Source: Ignavibacteriaceae bacterium
Lineage (GTDB): Bacteria > Bacteroidota > Ignavibacteria > Ignavibacteriales > Ignavibacteriaceae
Direction: 5' to 3'
Assembly (NCBI GenBank): GCA_026193755.1
Contig: JAPHUI010000143.1
Coordinates: forward strand, 1-5,702
DNA: 5,702 bases
The position numbers and the translations under genes were made by a program. Shown here in pieces: positions 1 through 5,602 of this stretch; positions within the stretch are counted from its first letter, which is position 1; each line of letters opens with the position of its first letter. The notes beneath the pieces are model-generated. The model made no database searches. It was not told where the DNA came from and was given only the letters and a program-made list of their open reading frames with translations.

Positions 1-359
1 TAACCAGATTTTTTTCCGTGAGCAACTAAAGTATTATACAGCAGCTTGCGATTTTCAACATCAATAATAAAAAGTCTTTTTTCGGTTGATGGTTTTGAAT
101 AATCTATTATTGAAAGTAATTTTTTATTCGGCACATCAATAGAGTTGTAGCCATCCATCGCACTCTTAAAAACATTAAAATCTAATTTATCTGTGAGATC
201 GCATTCGGTATAAATACTAGTTAGAAGTAATCGTTGATAATCGACATCAGAAATGATATCATTGCTTGAATTTATTCTTTTATTACCGGGCGCACTGTTA
301 GAAATTGATATAGATAGAAGTGAAAAAACTCCAATAAAAGCAATTAAGAATGTTCTCAT
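1..359 (-). CDS. Murein L,D-transpeptidase (YkuD_2-type), N-terminal part, runs off the left edge
   Basis: Reading the minus strand from the ATG at 359 gives 119 intact codons to the window edge. It starts MRTFLIAFIGVFSLLSISIS, a basic then hydrophobic stretch that looks like a Sec signal peptide, so the product is probably periplasmic or surface-exposed. Residues 65-119 contain LSIIDYSKPSTEKRLFIID and LVAHGKKSG, the opening of the catalytic fold in the Bacteroidota 'murein L,D-transpeptidase catalytic domain' family (PF13645-like). Family members cross-link or modify peptidoglycan stem peptides using a catalytic Cys with a nearby His. Those residues lie in the missing C-terminal part and cannot be checked. 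An in-frame TAG lies upstream, and 359 is the first ATG after it. No Shine-Dalgarno sequence is visible. Family assignment is fairly secure; activity is inferred. Confidence 0.82.
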   Translation of the reverse strand, partial: MRTFLIAFIGVFSLLSISISNSAPGNKRINSSNDIISDVDYQRLLLTSIYTECDLTDKLDFNVFKSAMDGYNSIDVPNKKLLSIIDYSKPSTEKRLFIIDVENRKLLYNTLVAHGKKSG

Positions 360-781
360 ATTTGGTAAGAATGCATCATTTGTTCTTAGATATCGCTATA
401 GGTTTCAATTTGTATACCAGAGGAAAAAATCAAATCTATTTGTATTAGTACGCTTAATCTTTCATAAAAACGTATTCCGGCGACGGAAACAGCAGTCACA
501 ATAAGCCTTAAATACCAAAATAATTCTAAGATGTAAGAAGATTACACGAGGAAGGAAAAATCTACTCATCTAAATTACTCTTAACCTTTTCCTTTTTATT
601 CTCCTGTTTTACTCGGCTGCAACCAAACCCTTTTATTCATTAGATTAAATTAAAAGATATTGGTTTCAATTTTTCTCAAATAATTTTTTATAACAATCCA
701 ATTTTTCGCCGCCAATTCAAAAACTAAATTTCGATTGGATTTATCACGAAAGGTATCACAGAAGAATATTGTTTACAGTAA
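360..781. other. Intergenic stretch without a supported gene
   Basis: Roughly 420 bases of AT-rich DNA upstream of the L,D-transpeptidase. No frame gives a protein with recognisable motifs. The open frame entering from 253 on the plus strand is the antisense shadow of the transpeptidase start and has unnatural composition. An 11-base direct repeat, GGTTTCAATTT, occurs at 401-411 and 662-672 and may be chance. Besides the candidate -7 element, I see no other structure. Confidence 0.6.
431..438 (-). promoter_or_regulatory. Candidate -7 element for the L,D-transpeptidase gene
   Basis: The minus strand reads TAGATTTG, an exact match to the Bacteroidota -7 consensus TAnnTTTG, about 70 bases upstream of the ATG at 359. 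It lies inside a small inverted repeat, CAAAT-CT-ATTTG (431-442). No good TTTG -33 element sits at the expected 19-base spacing, so this is only a weak call in AT-rich DNA. Confidence 0.28.
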
Positions 782-967
782 ATAACGAACGGCGTTGCCG
801 CTAAGCCGCCGCCCAGAACTTGAGTGCCGAGTTTTAGTAGCAACATAAAATTATTAAAATTGTTAATTAAGAAAAGAAACTTAATAAGCAACCAGCATTT
901 TAGCACCAACCCGAAAATTAGAAAAATGCCGCAAATACAGGGCGGTCGGTCTTGAGCGGCTTGTTAT
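782..967. repeat. 186-bp imperfect inverted repeat with attC-like ends
   Basis: The outer ends are complementary (ATAAC at 782-786, GTTAT at 963-967). Inside them is a longer GC-rich pair: GCCGCTAAGCCGCCGCCC (797-814) matches the reverse complement of 940-960, which reads GCCGCTCAAG then ACCGACCGCCC, with three extra bases. The middle (about 815-939) is AT-rich. Complementary TAAC/GTTA ends next to imperfect GC-rich arms recall integron attC sites. The minus-strand end TAACAAGCCGCTCAAG resembles the start of Vibrio cholerae VCR repeats as I remember them. It could equally be a dispersed Bacteroidota intergenic repeat. The sharp GC rise against the flanks marks it as a discrete element. No integrase is in the window. 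Confidence 0.5.
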
Positions 968-1128
968 AAACGTTTTACACAATTATTCCTTTTGCTTTTC
1001 CACGTCTGTTGGTATAGCCAACAAGGGATTTGGGCAATTATTATTCAGGATACAAAAAACTGACGCGAGCTACAACCATTCAAATAACTCTGAAATTTAT
1101 ATTGGCTAAACCACGTGTAGTGTGCAAA

Positions 1129-1143
1129 TTTATAGTGTATAAA
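1129..1143. promoter_or_regulatory. Inverted repeat, possible operator for the methylase gene
   Basis: TTTATA-GTG-TATAAA is a perfect 6-bp-arm inverted repeat 63 bases before the methylase start and immediately upstream of the candidate promoter. The methylase has an N-terminal helix-turn-helix, so an operator here is plausible, but A/T-only arms of this size also arise by chance. Confidence 0.25.
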
Positions 1144-1145
1144 CC

Positions 1146-1176
1146 TTGCAAAAATTTTAATTATTTATAATCTTTG
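1146..1176 (+). promoter_or_regulatory. Candidate promoter for the methylase gene
   Basis: TTG at 1146-1148 is followed after 19 bases by TAATCTTTG (1168-1176). This is the TTTG-N19-TAnnTTTG layout of Bacteroidota promoters, with one extra base in the -7 element. TATAAT also occurs at 1166-1171. Transcription would start near 1183, giving a short leader of about 24 bases. There is no Shine-Dalgarno before the ATG, only the A-rich run usual in this group. Confidence 0.35.
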
Positions 1177-1206
1177 AACATTGTTAAATAAAGATAAAGT
1201 GAAATC

Positions 1207-3354
1207 ATGCAAAAAAACTATCTAACTGTTGGCGAAGCAGCTGAATTATTAGGAGTTACTAAAACAACTCTTCGGAATTGGGATAAAATTGGAAAGCTAA
1301 AACCAAAGCGAAATCCAGATAATGATTACAGACAATATTCAATAGAAGATGTTAAGCATGTGCTTAAAGAAAATGGAGTAATGTATCTCCCCTTCAATAA
1401 TATTCAAAAAATGGGATCTAATACCGAAATCGATATTAAAGAAATTAGATCGCTTATAAGGAGAATGAGTGCTGCTTTCAGAAATTCATCTGGGGGCTCC
1501 TTAATAGAACGATTTGAAGAAATCACTAAATTATTATATACAAAGCTTTATGATGAGAAAAATAATGATACAAAATCTTCAATATTTAGTATTGAGAGTA
1601 AAAGGTCATATGAAAATTTAAATCAGTTATATAAGGATTCTGTATCTGTCTTTAAAAATTTACTACTAAATGGACGAGGAGAGCTTGGGGATGATCAAAA
1701 GGCTATTGTTGAAATTGCGAAAATTCTAAGTGATGTTGAGCTATCTAAGGTTTCATCTGATATAAAAGGAATCGCTTATGAAGAATTAGTTAAAAACACC
1801 TTTGAAAAAACTGAGAATCAACAGTTTTTTACACCTAGAACTGTTGTAGAATTTATGATAGAGTTGGTTGCTCCAGAGAATCGAACAAATACTATTTGTG
1901 ATCCAGCATGTGGAAGCGGTGGCTTTTTAATAGAAGCATTAAAATATGGTATAAATGCAAGTGGATTATATGGAATGGAAGTAGATAAAAGAATGGCTTG
2001 GGTTGCTCAAATGAATTTGCATATACATGGAGGTAATGACTCAAAAATTATTTATTTAGATGGAGATGGTTCTCTAGGATTCGATCAAAAATTGAAAAAC
2101 ATTATACCAGATAACGGATTTGATTATATAATTACAAATCCCCCTTTTGGAAGTGATTTTTCTAACCCAAATTCATTAGATAAATATTTACTAGGTAAAG
2201 GAAGAAGTAATAGAAGAAGAGGAATCTTATTTATTGAAAGGTGCATAAGTTGGTTGAAAAAAGGAATTGGACAGCTTGCTATTATTATTGATGATAGTAT
2301 CTTGAATGGAAGTGGAAATGAGGATGTTAGAGAGTTTATACTAAACACATGTGATTTGGAAGCTGTTATAAGTTTGCCTGAGGCTACCTTTAAACCATAT
2401 GCTTCGGTAGAGACTTCAATCTTATTGCTAAAGAAGAAAACAGAAAAAAGTAAAATTAATAATAGAAATGTGTTTTTTGCACAGGCTGAAAAAGTTGGTA
2501 GAAAACCTAATGGAGACTCATTGTTCAAACGAGGAGCTAATGGTAAACTAGAGTTGGACAATGACTTAGTTAATATTCTTGAAGATTTCAGGAGATTTAG
2601 GACTGAATCAGTAAATAAACTAGTTGATAATGAATTAAGTTTTGTATGCAATGCCGAGCAGTTTAAAAAAAATATTAGTACATCAAATAGAATTGATTAT
2701 TTGTTTCATCATCCATCTAGAGATGAGGCTGAAAAACTGCTACAGAATTCATTATTCCCTATCAAAAAATTAAAGGATCTTGTAATAAGACGAAATGATT
2801 CATTAGTACCAAATTTGATAGATCCTTTAAATACATGGAGATATGTTGGATTAGCGAATATTGAAGCTAGAACAGGAGAATATGATGTTACTGAAGTATT
2901 TGGAAATCAAATAAAAAGTTCTGTTGGTTTATTTAAAAAAGGAGATATCGTTTTTTCCAAATTACGCCCAGAGTTACGAAAGGTGTTTGTTTCGATTGAT
3001 GAAGAAGACGCATATGTTTCAAGCGAATGTTTTGTATTCAGAAATATTAGTCAAGATATACTAAATTTTGATTATTTAGCTTTCATTCTAAGAAGCGATA
3101 TTGTTTATGGGCAAATAGTCTATCAAATCAGTGGCACCGGGAGACCAAGAATTGGATATAATACTATTCTGAATTTAAGGATTCCTTTACCTCCTATTGA
3201 TATTCAAAATACAATTGTTGAAGATCAAAAAATCGCTAGAAAAACATTTTTAAAACATATTGAAAATAGCAATACAGAGTTAGCGAAGGCAAACAATGCC
3301 ATTGAGATTGCAAAAGTTCAAGTTATGAACACTATTTGTCATCTTCATTCTTGA
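1207..3354 (+). CDS. HTH-methylase-specificity fusion: N6-adenine DNA methyltransferase with HsdS-like TRD
   Basis: This 715-aa protein should methylate adenine in a specific DNA site using S-adenosylmethionine. Residues 4-53 (YLTVGEAAELLGVTKTTLRNW, then YRQYSIEDV) are a MerR/excisionase-type helix-turn-helix. Residues about 75-200 form a helical HsdM-like N-terminal part. Residues 206-410 are the gamma-type methylase core: FFTPRTVVEFM, SAM-binding motif I DPACGSGGF (232-240) and catalytic motif IV NPPF (311-314). Residues about 515-671 resemble one HsdS target recognition domain ending in PLPPIDIQNTIV, followed by a probable helix or coiled coil (672-708). With one half-specificity domain, it may dimerise to read a two-part site. 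The start is the first ATG after an in-frame TAA. The last 23 bases overlap the convergent nuclease gene. The HTH at the N terminus is unusual for HsdM and may regulate the locus. Methylase identity is near certain; site and HTH role are unknown. Confidence 0.92.
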   Translation: MQKNYLTVGEAAELLGVTKTTLRNWDKIGKLKPKRNPDNDYRQYSIEDVKHVLKENGVMYLPFNNIQKMGSNTEIDIKEIRSLIRRMSAAFRNSSGGSLIERFEEITKLLYTKLYDEKNNDTKSSIFSIESKRSYENLNQLYKDSVSVFKNLLLNGRGELGDDQKAIVEIAKILSDVELSKVSSDIKGIAYEELVKNTFEKTENQQFFTPRTVVEFMIELVAPENRTNTICDPACGSGGFLIEALKYGINASGLYGMEVDKRMAWVAQMNLHIHGGNDSKIIYLDGDGSLGFDQKLKNIIPDNGFDYIITNPPFGSDFSNPNSLDKYLLGKGRSNRRRGILFIERCISWLKKGIGQLAIIIDDSILNGSGNEDVREFILNTCDLEAVISLPEATFKPYASVETSILLLKKKTEKSKINNRNVFFAQAEKVGRKPNGDSLFKRGANGKLELDNDLVNILEDFRRFRTESVNKLVDNELSFVCNAEQFKKNISTSNRIDYLFHHPSRDEAEKLLQNSLFPIKKLKDLVIRRNDSLVPNLIDPLNTWRYVGLANIEARTGEYDVTEVFGNQIKSSVGLFKKGDIVFSKLRPELRKVFVSIDEEDAYVSSECFVFRNISQDILNFDYLAFILRSDIVYGQIVYQISGTGRPRIGYNTILNLRIPLPPIDIQNTIVEDQKIARKTFLKHIENSNTELAKANNAIEIAKVQVMNTICHLHS

Positions 3355-4126
3355 ATCGACTATTAGGTGATTGTTCATCTATAATTTTCAAAAATTCTAA
3401 AAATCTATTCACAGAAGGAGCTAAGTCTTTAGAATTCCTCCTTGATCCATGAACTAGTCTCCAAAATTTACCATAATTTCCAGGGTCAACAACAAATTGG
3501 TCGGATTGACCTCTCTTCGGAACTAATACTTCTCTGCCTTCAATTTTTCCTCCAGCAATCTCAAGTCTTTTGTCTCTTTCAGAAACTATATCTTTTGCGG
3601 GTAAAACCATTGAAACAAAAATATGAGGATACTCTCCGATTTCTTTTTCTTCAATTAACAGTGGCTCCCATTTCCATCCAACAAGCAATAATAAGTCATT
3701 GTCATTTTCTATTTCAACAGTTGGTACCCCGAACCTAGCGGCTTGTTCATCTGAGTCTGCGTCAACAGCTTTCATTTCAATTCTTAATAGTCTAGCGAGA
3801 GTGTTGTCTCTAAGATAAAAGTCTGGATATTCATGAGATACTGCAAATGTGAAATAGAATCCATCCCCATTATGCTCTCGAATAATTCTATCTAATTCTG
3901 TACTTAATGCATACTCAAGCATTGTTCCAATCCTAGTGCGAAAACTTGAAAGTTGCCGTGTGTCAGTTGGCAACGGCTCTGTACTTCTTAAGCCTTTTGA
4001 TAATCTTCGAGGAGAGAAGTTATTATTGATATTTTCAGATGCAATCTCTACTAATTCATCCATCCATAGAGCTATTTCTTCAATGTTTTTTGGTTTTTTA
4101 CTCAATAATTCTTTTAGTCTATCCAT
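3332..4126 (-). CDS. Putative PD-(D/E)XK restriction endonuclease, partner of the methylase
   Basis: This is a 264-aa soluble protein with no signal peptide or membrane segment. I do not recognise a named family by overall sequence. Residues 100-119 read YPDFYLRDN, then LLRIEMKAV: an acidic D102 after PD, a short linker, and E117-x-K119 at the end of a beta strand. That is the classical PD-(D/E)XK nuclease signature. A helix with G67 and E71 (RIGTMLEYAL) precedes it, as in many type II restriction enzymes. The residues after K119 (VDADSDEQAARFG) and a strand (DLLLLVGWKW, 144-153) fit the fold. Lying tail to tail with a DNA methylase, it is most simply the restriction subunit, cleaving unmethylated sites. 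It has no helicase or translocase domain, so it is not HsdR. No separate recognition domain is evident; it may recognise DNA itself or work with the methylase protein. The start is the first ATG after an in-frame TAA, with no Shine-Dalgarno. Confidence 0.72.
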   Translation of the reverse strand: MDRLKELLSKKPKNIEEIALWMDELVEIASENINNNFSPRRLSKGLRSTEPLPTDTRQLSSFRTRIGTMLEYALSTELDRIIREHNGDGFYFTFAVSHEYPDFYLRDNTLARLLRIEMKAVDADSDEQAARFGVPTVEIENDNDLLLLVGWKWEPLLIEEKEIGEYPHIFVSMVLPAKDIVSERDKRLEIAGGKIEGREVLVPKRGQSDQFVVDPGNYGKFWRLVHGSRRNSKDLAPSVNRFLEFLKIIDEQSPNSRFKNEDDK

Positions 4127-4153
4127 ATGTAATTTCGCTTTTTATAATGGTGA

Positions 4154-4180
4154 TAAACATACTCAATAAACACATTGTGT
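4154..4180 (-). promoter_or_regulatory. Candidate promoter/operator of the nuclease gene
   Basis: On the minus strand TATGTTTA (4161 down to 4154) matches the TAnnTTTG -7 consensus except for the last base, about 28 bases before the ATG at 4126. An 11-bp inverted repeat, ACACA-T-TGTGT (4170-4180), sits directly upstream, where a repressor would block polymerase. There is no good TTTG at -33. The plus strand here carries GTGTATA (4177-4183), also present in the methylase leader at 1135-1141. Confidence 0.28.
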
Positions 4181-4228
4181 ATATCGGGTAAATATGTTAA
4201 TTAAATTTTCGCATATCCATTAATTCAC

Positions 4229-4256
4229 CTTCTTATATATCATCTATATTAAGAAG
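4229..4256 (-). repeat. Hairpin upstream of the nuclease gene
   Basis: CTTCTTATATA (4229-4239) pairs with TATATTAAGAAG (4245-4256) over 11 bp with one bulged T and a 5-base loop. Read on the minus strand, the 3' arm ends in AAGAAG and continues into GTGAATTAATG, so a Shine-Dalgarno-like AAGGTG overlaps the stem base. It could be an mRNA leader hairpin or an operator. The pairing is clear; function is unknown. Confidence 0.4.
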
Positions 4257-4365
4257 AATTTTGAACATCGAAATATACAATAACAATATGCTTTTTTGAG
4301 TTTATAACTATTACTTATACTGCACAGAATTATTAGCTAAAGTACATATATATGCGTGCAGTTGC

Positions 4366-4387
4366 ACCTGCCTGCCGGCAGGCAGGT
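4366..4387. repeat. Perfect 22-bp GC-rich palindrome
   Basis: ACCTGCCTGCC is followed immediately by its exact reverse complement, with no loop. It is strikingly GC-rich (16 of 22 G/C) within very AT-rich DNA and overlaps a second small inverted repeat, GTGCA-GT-TGCAC (4356-4367). I recall related CCTGCC/GGCAGG palindromes recurring in intergenic DNA of Bacteroidota-like and candidate-phylum genomes, so this is probably one copy of a highly iterated palindrome. One copy alone cannot show this. It lacks a T-run on the yajQ transcript side. Confidence 0.75.
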
Positions 4388-4490
4388 ATCTACGTTCCTG
4401 TTTTTTTGTTTTTTAGATAAAAAGCAAATATTTAAAAATAGGTCGTGCATATCTATCATCCTTATATAGAACCCTTTCGTTCAGCATAAC

Positions 4491-4988
4491 TCACTGGTAA
4501 TTAACGAACTGAACAGGAAAATCGAGATCAGCTTCTTTTACTTTTTGGATAACTACCTGCAGTTCATCTTTCTTCGCTCCCTGCACACGAATTCTTTCAT
4601 CCATTATTTGTGAATTAACTTTTAGCCCGAGGTCCTTTATCATCTTTGTAATCTTCTTTGCATTGTCTTTAGAAATTCCACTCTGCAGAGAGATTTTTTG
4701 TCGCAATCTTCCACTTGCTGCTGGTTCTGGTTCTTCCATTTTCATTACTTTTATTGACAAGCCCCGTTTTATAAATTTTGTTTGAAGTATATCGATTGAC
4801 TGTTTGCGCGAGTAATCATCCTTTGTATTAATATTTAAAAGCTTGTCTTTTTTATTTAGCTCAAGCTCGGTGGCAGAATCCTTTAAATCATACCTTTGTC
4901 TTATTTCCTTTATTGCCTGGTTTACTGCGTTATCCACTTCCTGAAAATCAATTTCGGAAACAATATCGAATGATGAATTTTTTGCCAT
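4491..4988 (-). CDS. yajQ: YajQ family nucleotide-binding protein
   Basis: This 165-aa cytoplasmic protein matches the usual length of the YajQ (DUF520) family from end to end. It opens with SSFDIVSEIDFQEVDNAV and continues with IRQRYDLKDS, KKITKMIKDLGLKVNSQI and IRVQGAKKDELQ. It ends in DFPVQFVNY, all matching the E. coli YajQ pattern. The family has a double ferredoxin-like fold that binds nucleotides; some members are reported to bind cyclic di-GMP and act with transcription factors, but the role here is not shown by sequence. The gene diverges from the YhcH-like gene across a 161-base gap and lies 364 bases upstream of the nuclease on the same strand, too far for an evident operon. The ATG at 4988 fits the family N terminus. 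No truncation is seen. Confidence 0.95.
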   Translation of the reverse strand: MAKNSSFDIVSEIDFQEVDNAVNQAIKEIRQRYDLKDSATELELNKKDKLLNINTKDDYSRKQSIDILQTKFIKRGLSIKVMKMEEPEPAASGRLRQKISLQSGISKDNAKKITKMIKDLGLKVNSQIMDERIRVQGAKKDELQVVIQKVKEADLDFPVQFVNYQ

Positions 4989-5017
4989 TTTTCTTAGTTA
5001 TTTTTGTTGGTGATATT

Positions 5018-5049
5018 CAAATATAAAAAATTGTGATGTGTATTTCAGA
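5018..5049 (-). promoter_or_regulatory. Candidate Bacteroidota-type promoter of yajQ
   Basis: The minus strand reads TATATTTG (5025 down to 5018), an exact TAnnTTTG -7 element. TCTG lies 20 bases upstream (5049-5046), a 3-of-4 match to TTTG at close to the standard spacing. Transcription would start near 5011, leaving a leader of about 22 bases. This is the best promoter match in the window. Confidence 0.45.
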
Positions 5050-5077
5050 ATTATTGCGAATAATTAAATTAAATCGG

Positions 5078-5108
5078 TTTTAAATTGACAACTCTGAGTT
5101 TATTTTTA
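5078..5108 (+). promoter_or_regulatory. Candidate promoter of the YhcH-like gene
   Basis: TTTT (5078-5081), 19 bases, then TATTTTTA (5101-5108) follows the TTTG-N19-TAnnTTTG layout with one mismatch in each element. A sigma-70-like TTGACA occurs at 5085-5090, but no good TATAAT lies 16-18 bases on. A start near 5115 would give a leader of about 35 bases. An AAGAAG run sits just before the ATG. Confidence 0.3.
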
Positions 5109-5149
5109 CAGAACAATTCAATAATCATCAAACAATAAAAAGAAGCAAT

Positions 5150-5602
5150 ATGATAATTGATAAATTTGAAAATGCCCAGCTCTATAAGAATTTAAGTAAG
5201 CGAATTAATAAAGCATTCGACTACATAAAACAAACTAATTTGAAAAAAATACAGCCCGGTAAGTATGTAATTGACGGAGAAAATATTTTTGCATTAATAA
5301 GTGAATATGAATCTAAGTTAGAAGCTGAGGGAAAGCTCGAGGCTCACAGAAAATATATTGATGTTCAATATGTAATTGAAGGCGAAGAGCTGATGGGTTA
5401 TGCACCACTTGGAAACCAACAGACTTTAGAAGCTTACAAGGAAGAAAACGATATTATTTTCTATAAAGGAGAAAAAGTATTCATTAAATTAACCGAAGGA
5501 ATGTTTGCTATATTTTACCCGGAAGACGTTCATATGCCGGGAATTTGTGTTGAGAAAAAATCCCCCGTTAAGAAACTAGTTATAAAAGTAAAAGTAGATT
5601 AG
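5150..5602 (+). CDS. YhcH/YjgK/YiaL (DUF386) family protein, probable sugar anomerase
   Basis: This complete 150-aa cytoplasmic protein has the single cupin-like beta-barrel domain of the YhcH/YjgK/YiaL/EbgC family at its usual length. Signature pieces are KYVIDGENIFALISEYES (38-55), then LEAHRKYIDVQYVIEGEE (63-80) with likely metal-ligand residues E64 and H66. GMFAIFYPEDVHMPG (117-131) follows with H128, then the closing VKKLVIKV strand (140-147). E. coli YhcH (NanQ) interconverts sialic acid anomers and relatives act on other sugars, so an anomerase or sugar-handling role is likely, but the substrate cannot be read from sequence. No sialate or other sugar operon genes are next to it here: it diverges from yajQ, and the 100 bases after its stop show no clear gene or terminator. 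Family assignment is strong. Confidence 0.93.
   Translation: MIIDKFENAQLYKNLSKRINKAFDYIKQTNLKKIQPGKYVIDGENIFALISEYESKLEAEGKLEAHRKYIDVQYVIEGEELMGYAPLGNQQTLEAYKEENDIIFYKGEKVFIKLTEGMFAIFYPEDVHMPGICVEKKSPVKKLVIKVKVD

Larger units (their letters stand above)
968..1206. other. Non-coding leader region upstream of the methylase gene
   Basis: No open frame with protein character is seen. The stretch holds a small hairpin, TGTTGG-tatag-CCAACA (1007-1023), not followed by a T-tract and so not a typical terminator. It also holds an inverted repeat at 1129-1143 and a possible promoter near 1146-1176, listed separately. Its base composition differs from the very AT-rich bases just before the methylase start. 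Positions 1020-1130 may belong to the same dispersed repeat family as 782-967, but that rests on resemblance only. Confidence 0.5.
4127..4490. other. Intergenic region between yajQ and the nuclease gene
   Basis: This 364-base gap separates two minus-strand genes. No protein-like frame is present. From right to left along transcription it holds a 22-bp palindrome, a hairpin with an adjacent short open frame, and a small inverted repeat close to the nuclease start. No convincing rho-independent terminator follows yajQ on the minus strand: the palindrome lacks a T-run on that side. On the plus strand the palindrome is followed by T-rich DNA (4397-4416), but no plus-strand gene ends there. Confidence 0.6.

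Noticed and set aside
253..504. 83-codon plus-strand open frame
   Set aside because: It lies antisense over the start of the L,D-transpeptidase, has low-complexity basic and aromatic composition and no recognisable motif.
724..909. 61-codon minus-strand open frame
   Set aside because: It falls largely inside the inverted repeat at 782-967; its GGGLAATP segment is just the GC-rich repeat arm in translation. Leucine/phenylalanine-rich composition reflects AT-rich non-coding DNA.
2124..2651. 175-codon minus-strand open frame inside the methylase gene
   Set aside because: It is antisense to the conserved methylase core (its end is the complement of the NPPFGSDF region) and has serine/leucine-rich shadow composition.
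3442..3738. 98-codon plus-strand open frame
   Set aside because: Antisense to the nuclease gene, with glutamine/leucine-rich shadow composition and no motif.
1207..4126. Classical type I hsdRMS operon
   Set aside because: No helicase/translocase HsdR is present, the specificity domain is fused to the methylase and single, and the partner gene is convergent and short.
3936..4169. 77-codon plus-strand open frame
   Set aside because: Antisense to the nuclease N terminus and its leader; no protein character.
4352..4420. 22-codon plus-strand frame from ATG 4352, containing PACRQAG
   Set aside because: It is a translation of the 22-bp palindrome followed by a T-run; such peptides are typical artefacts of repeated palindromes.
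4366..4420. Rho-independent terminator formed by the palindrome and following T-runs
   Set aside because: The T-rich side is on the plus strand, where no gene ends; on the minus strand, where yajQ ends, no T-run follows.
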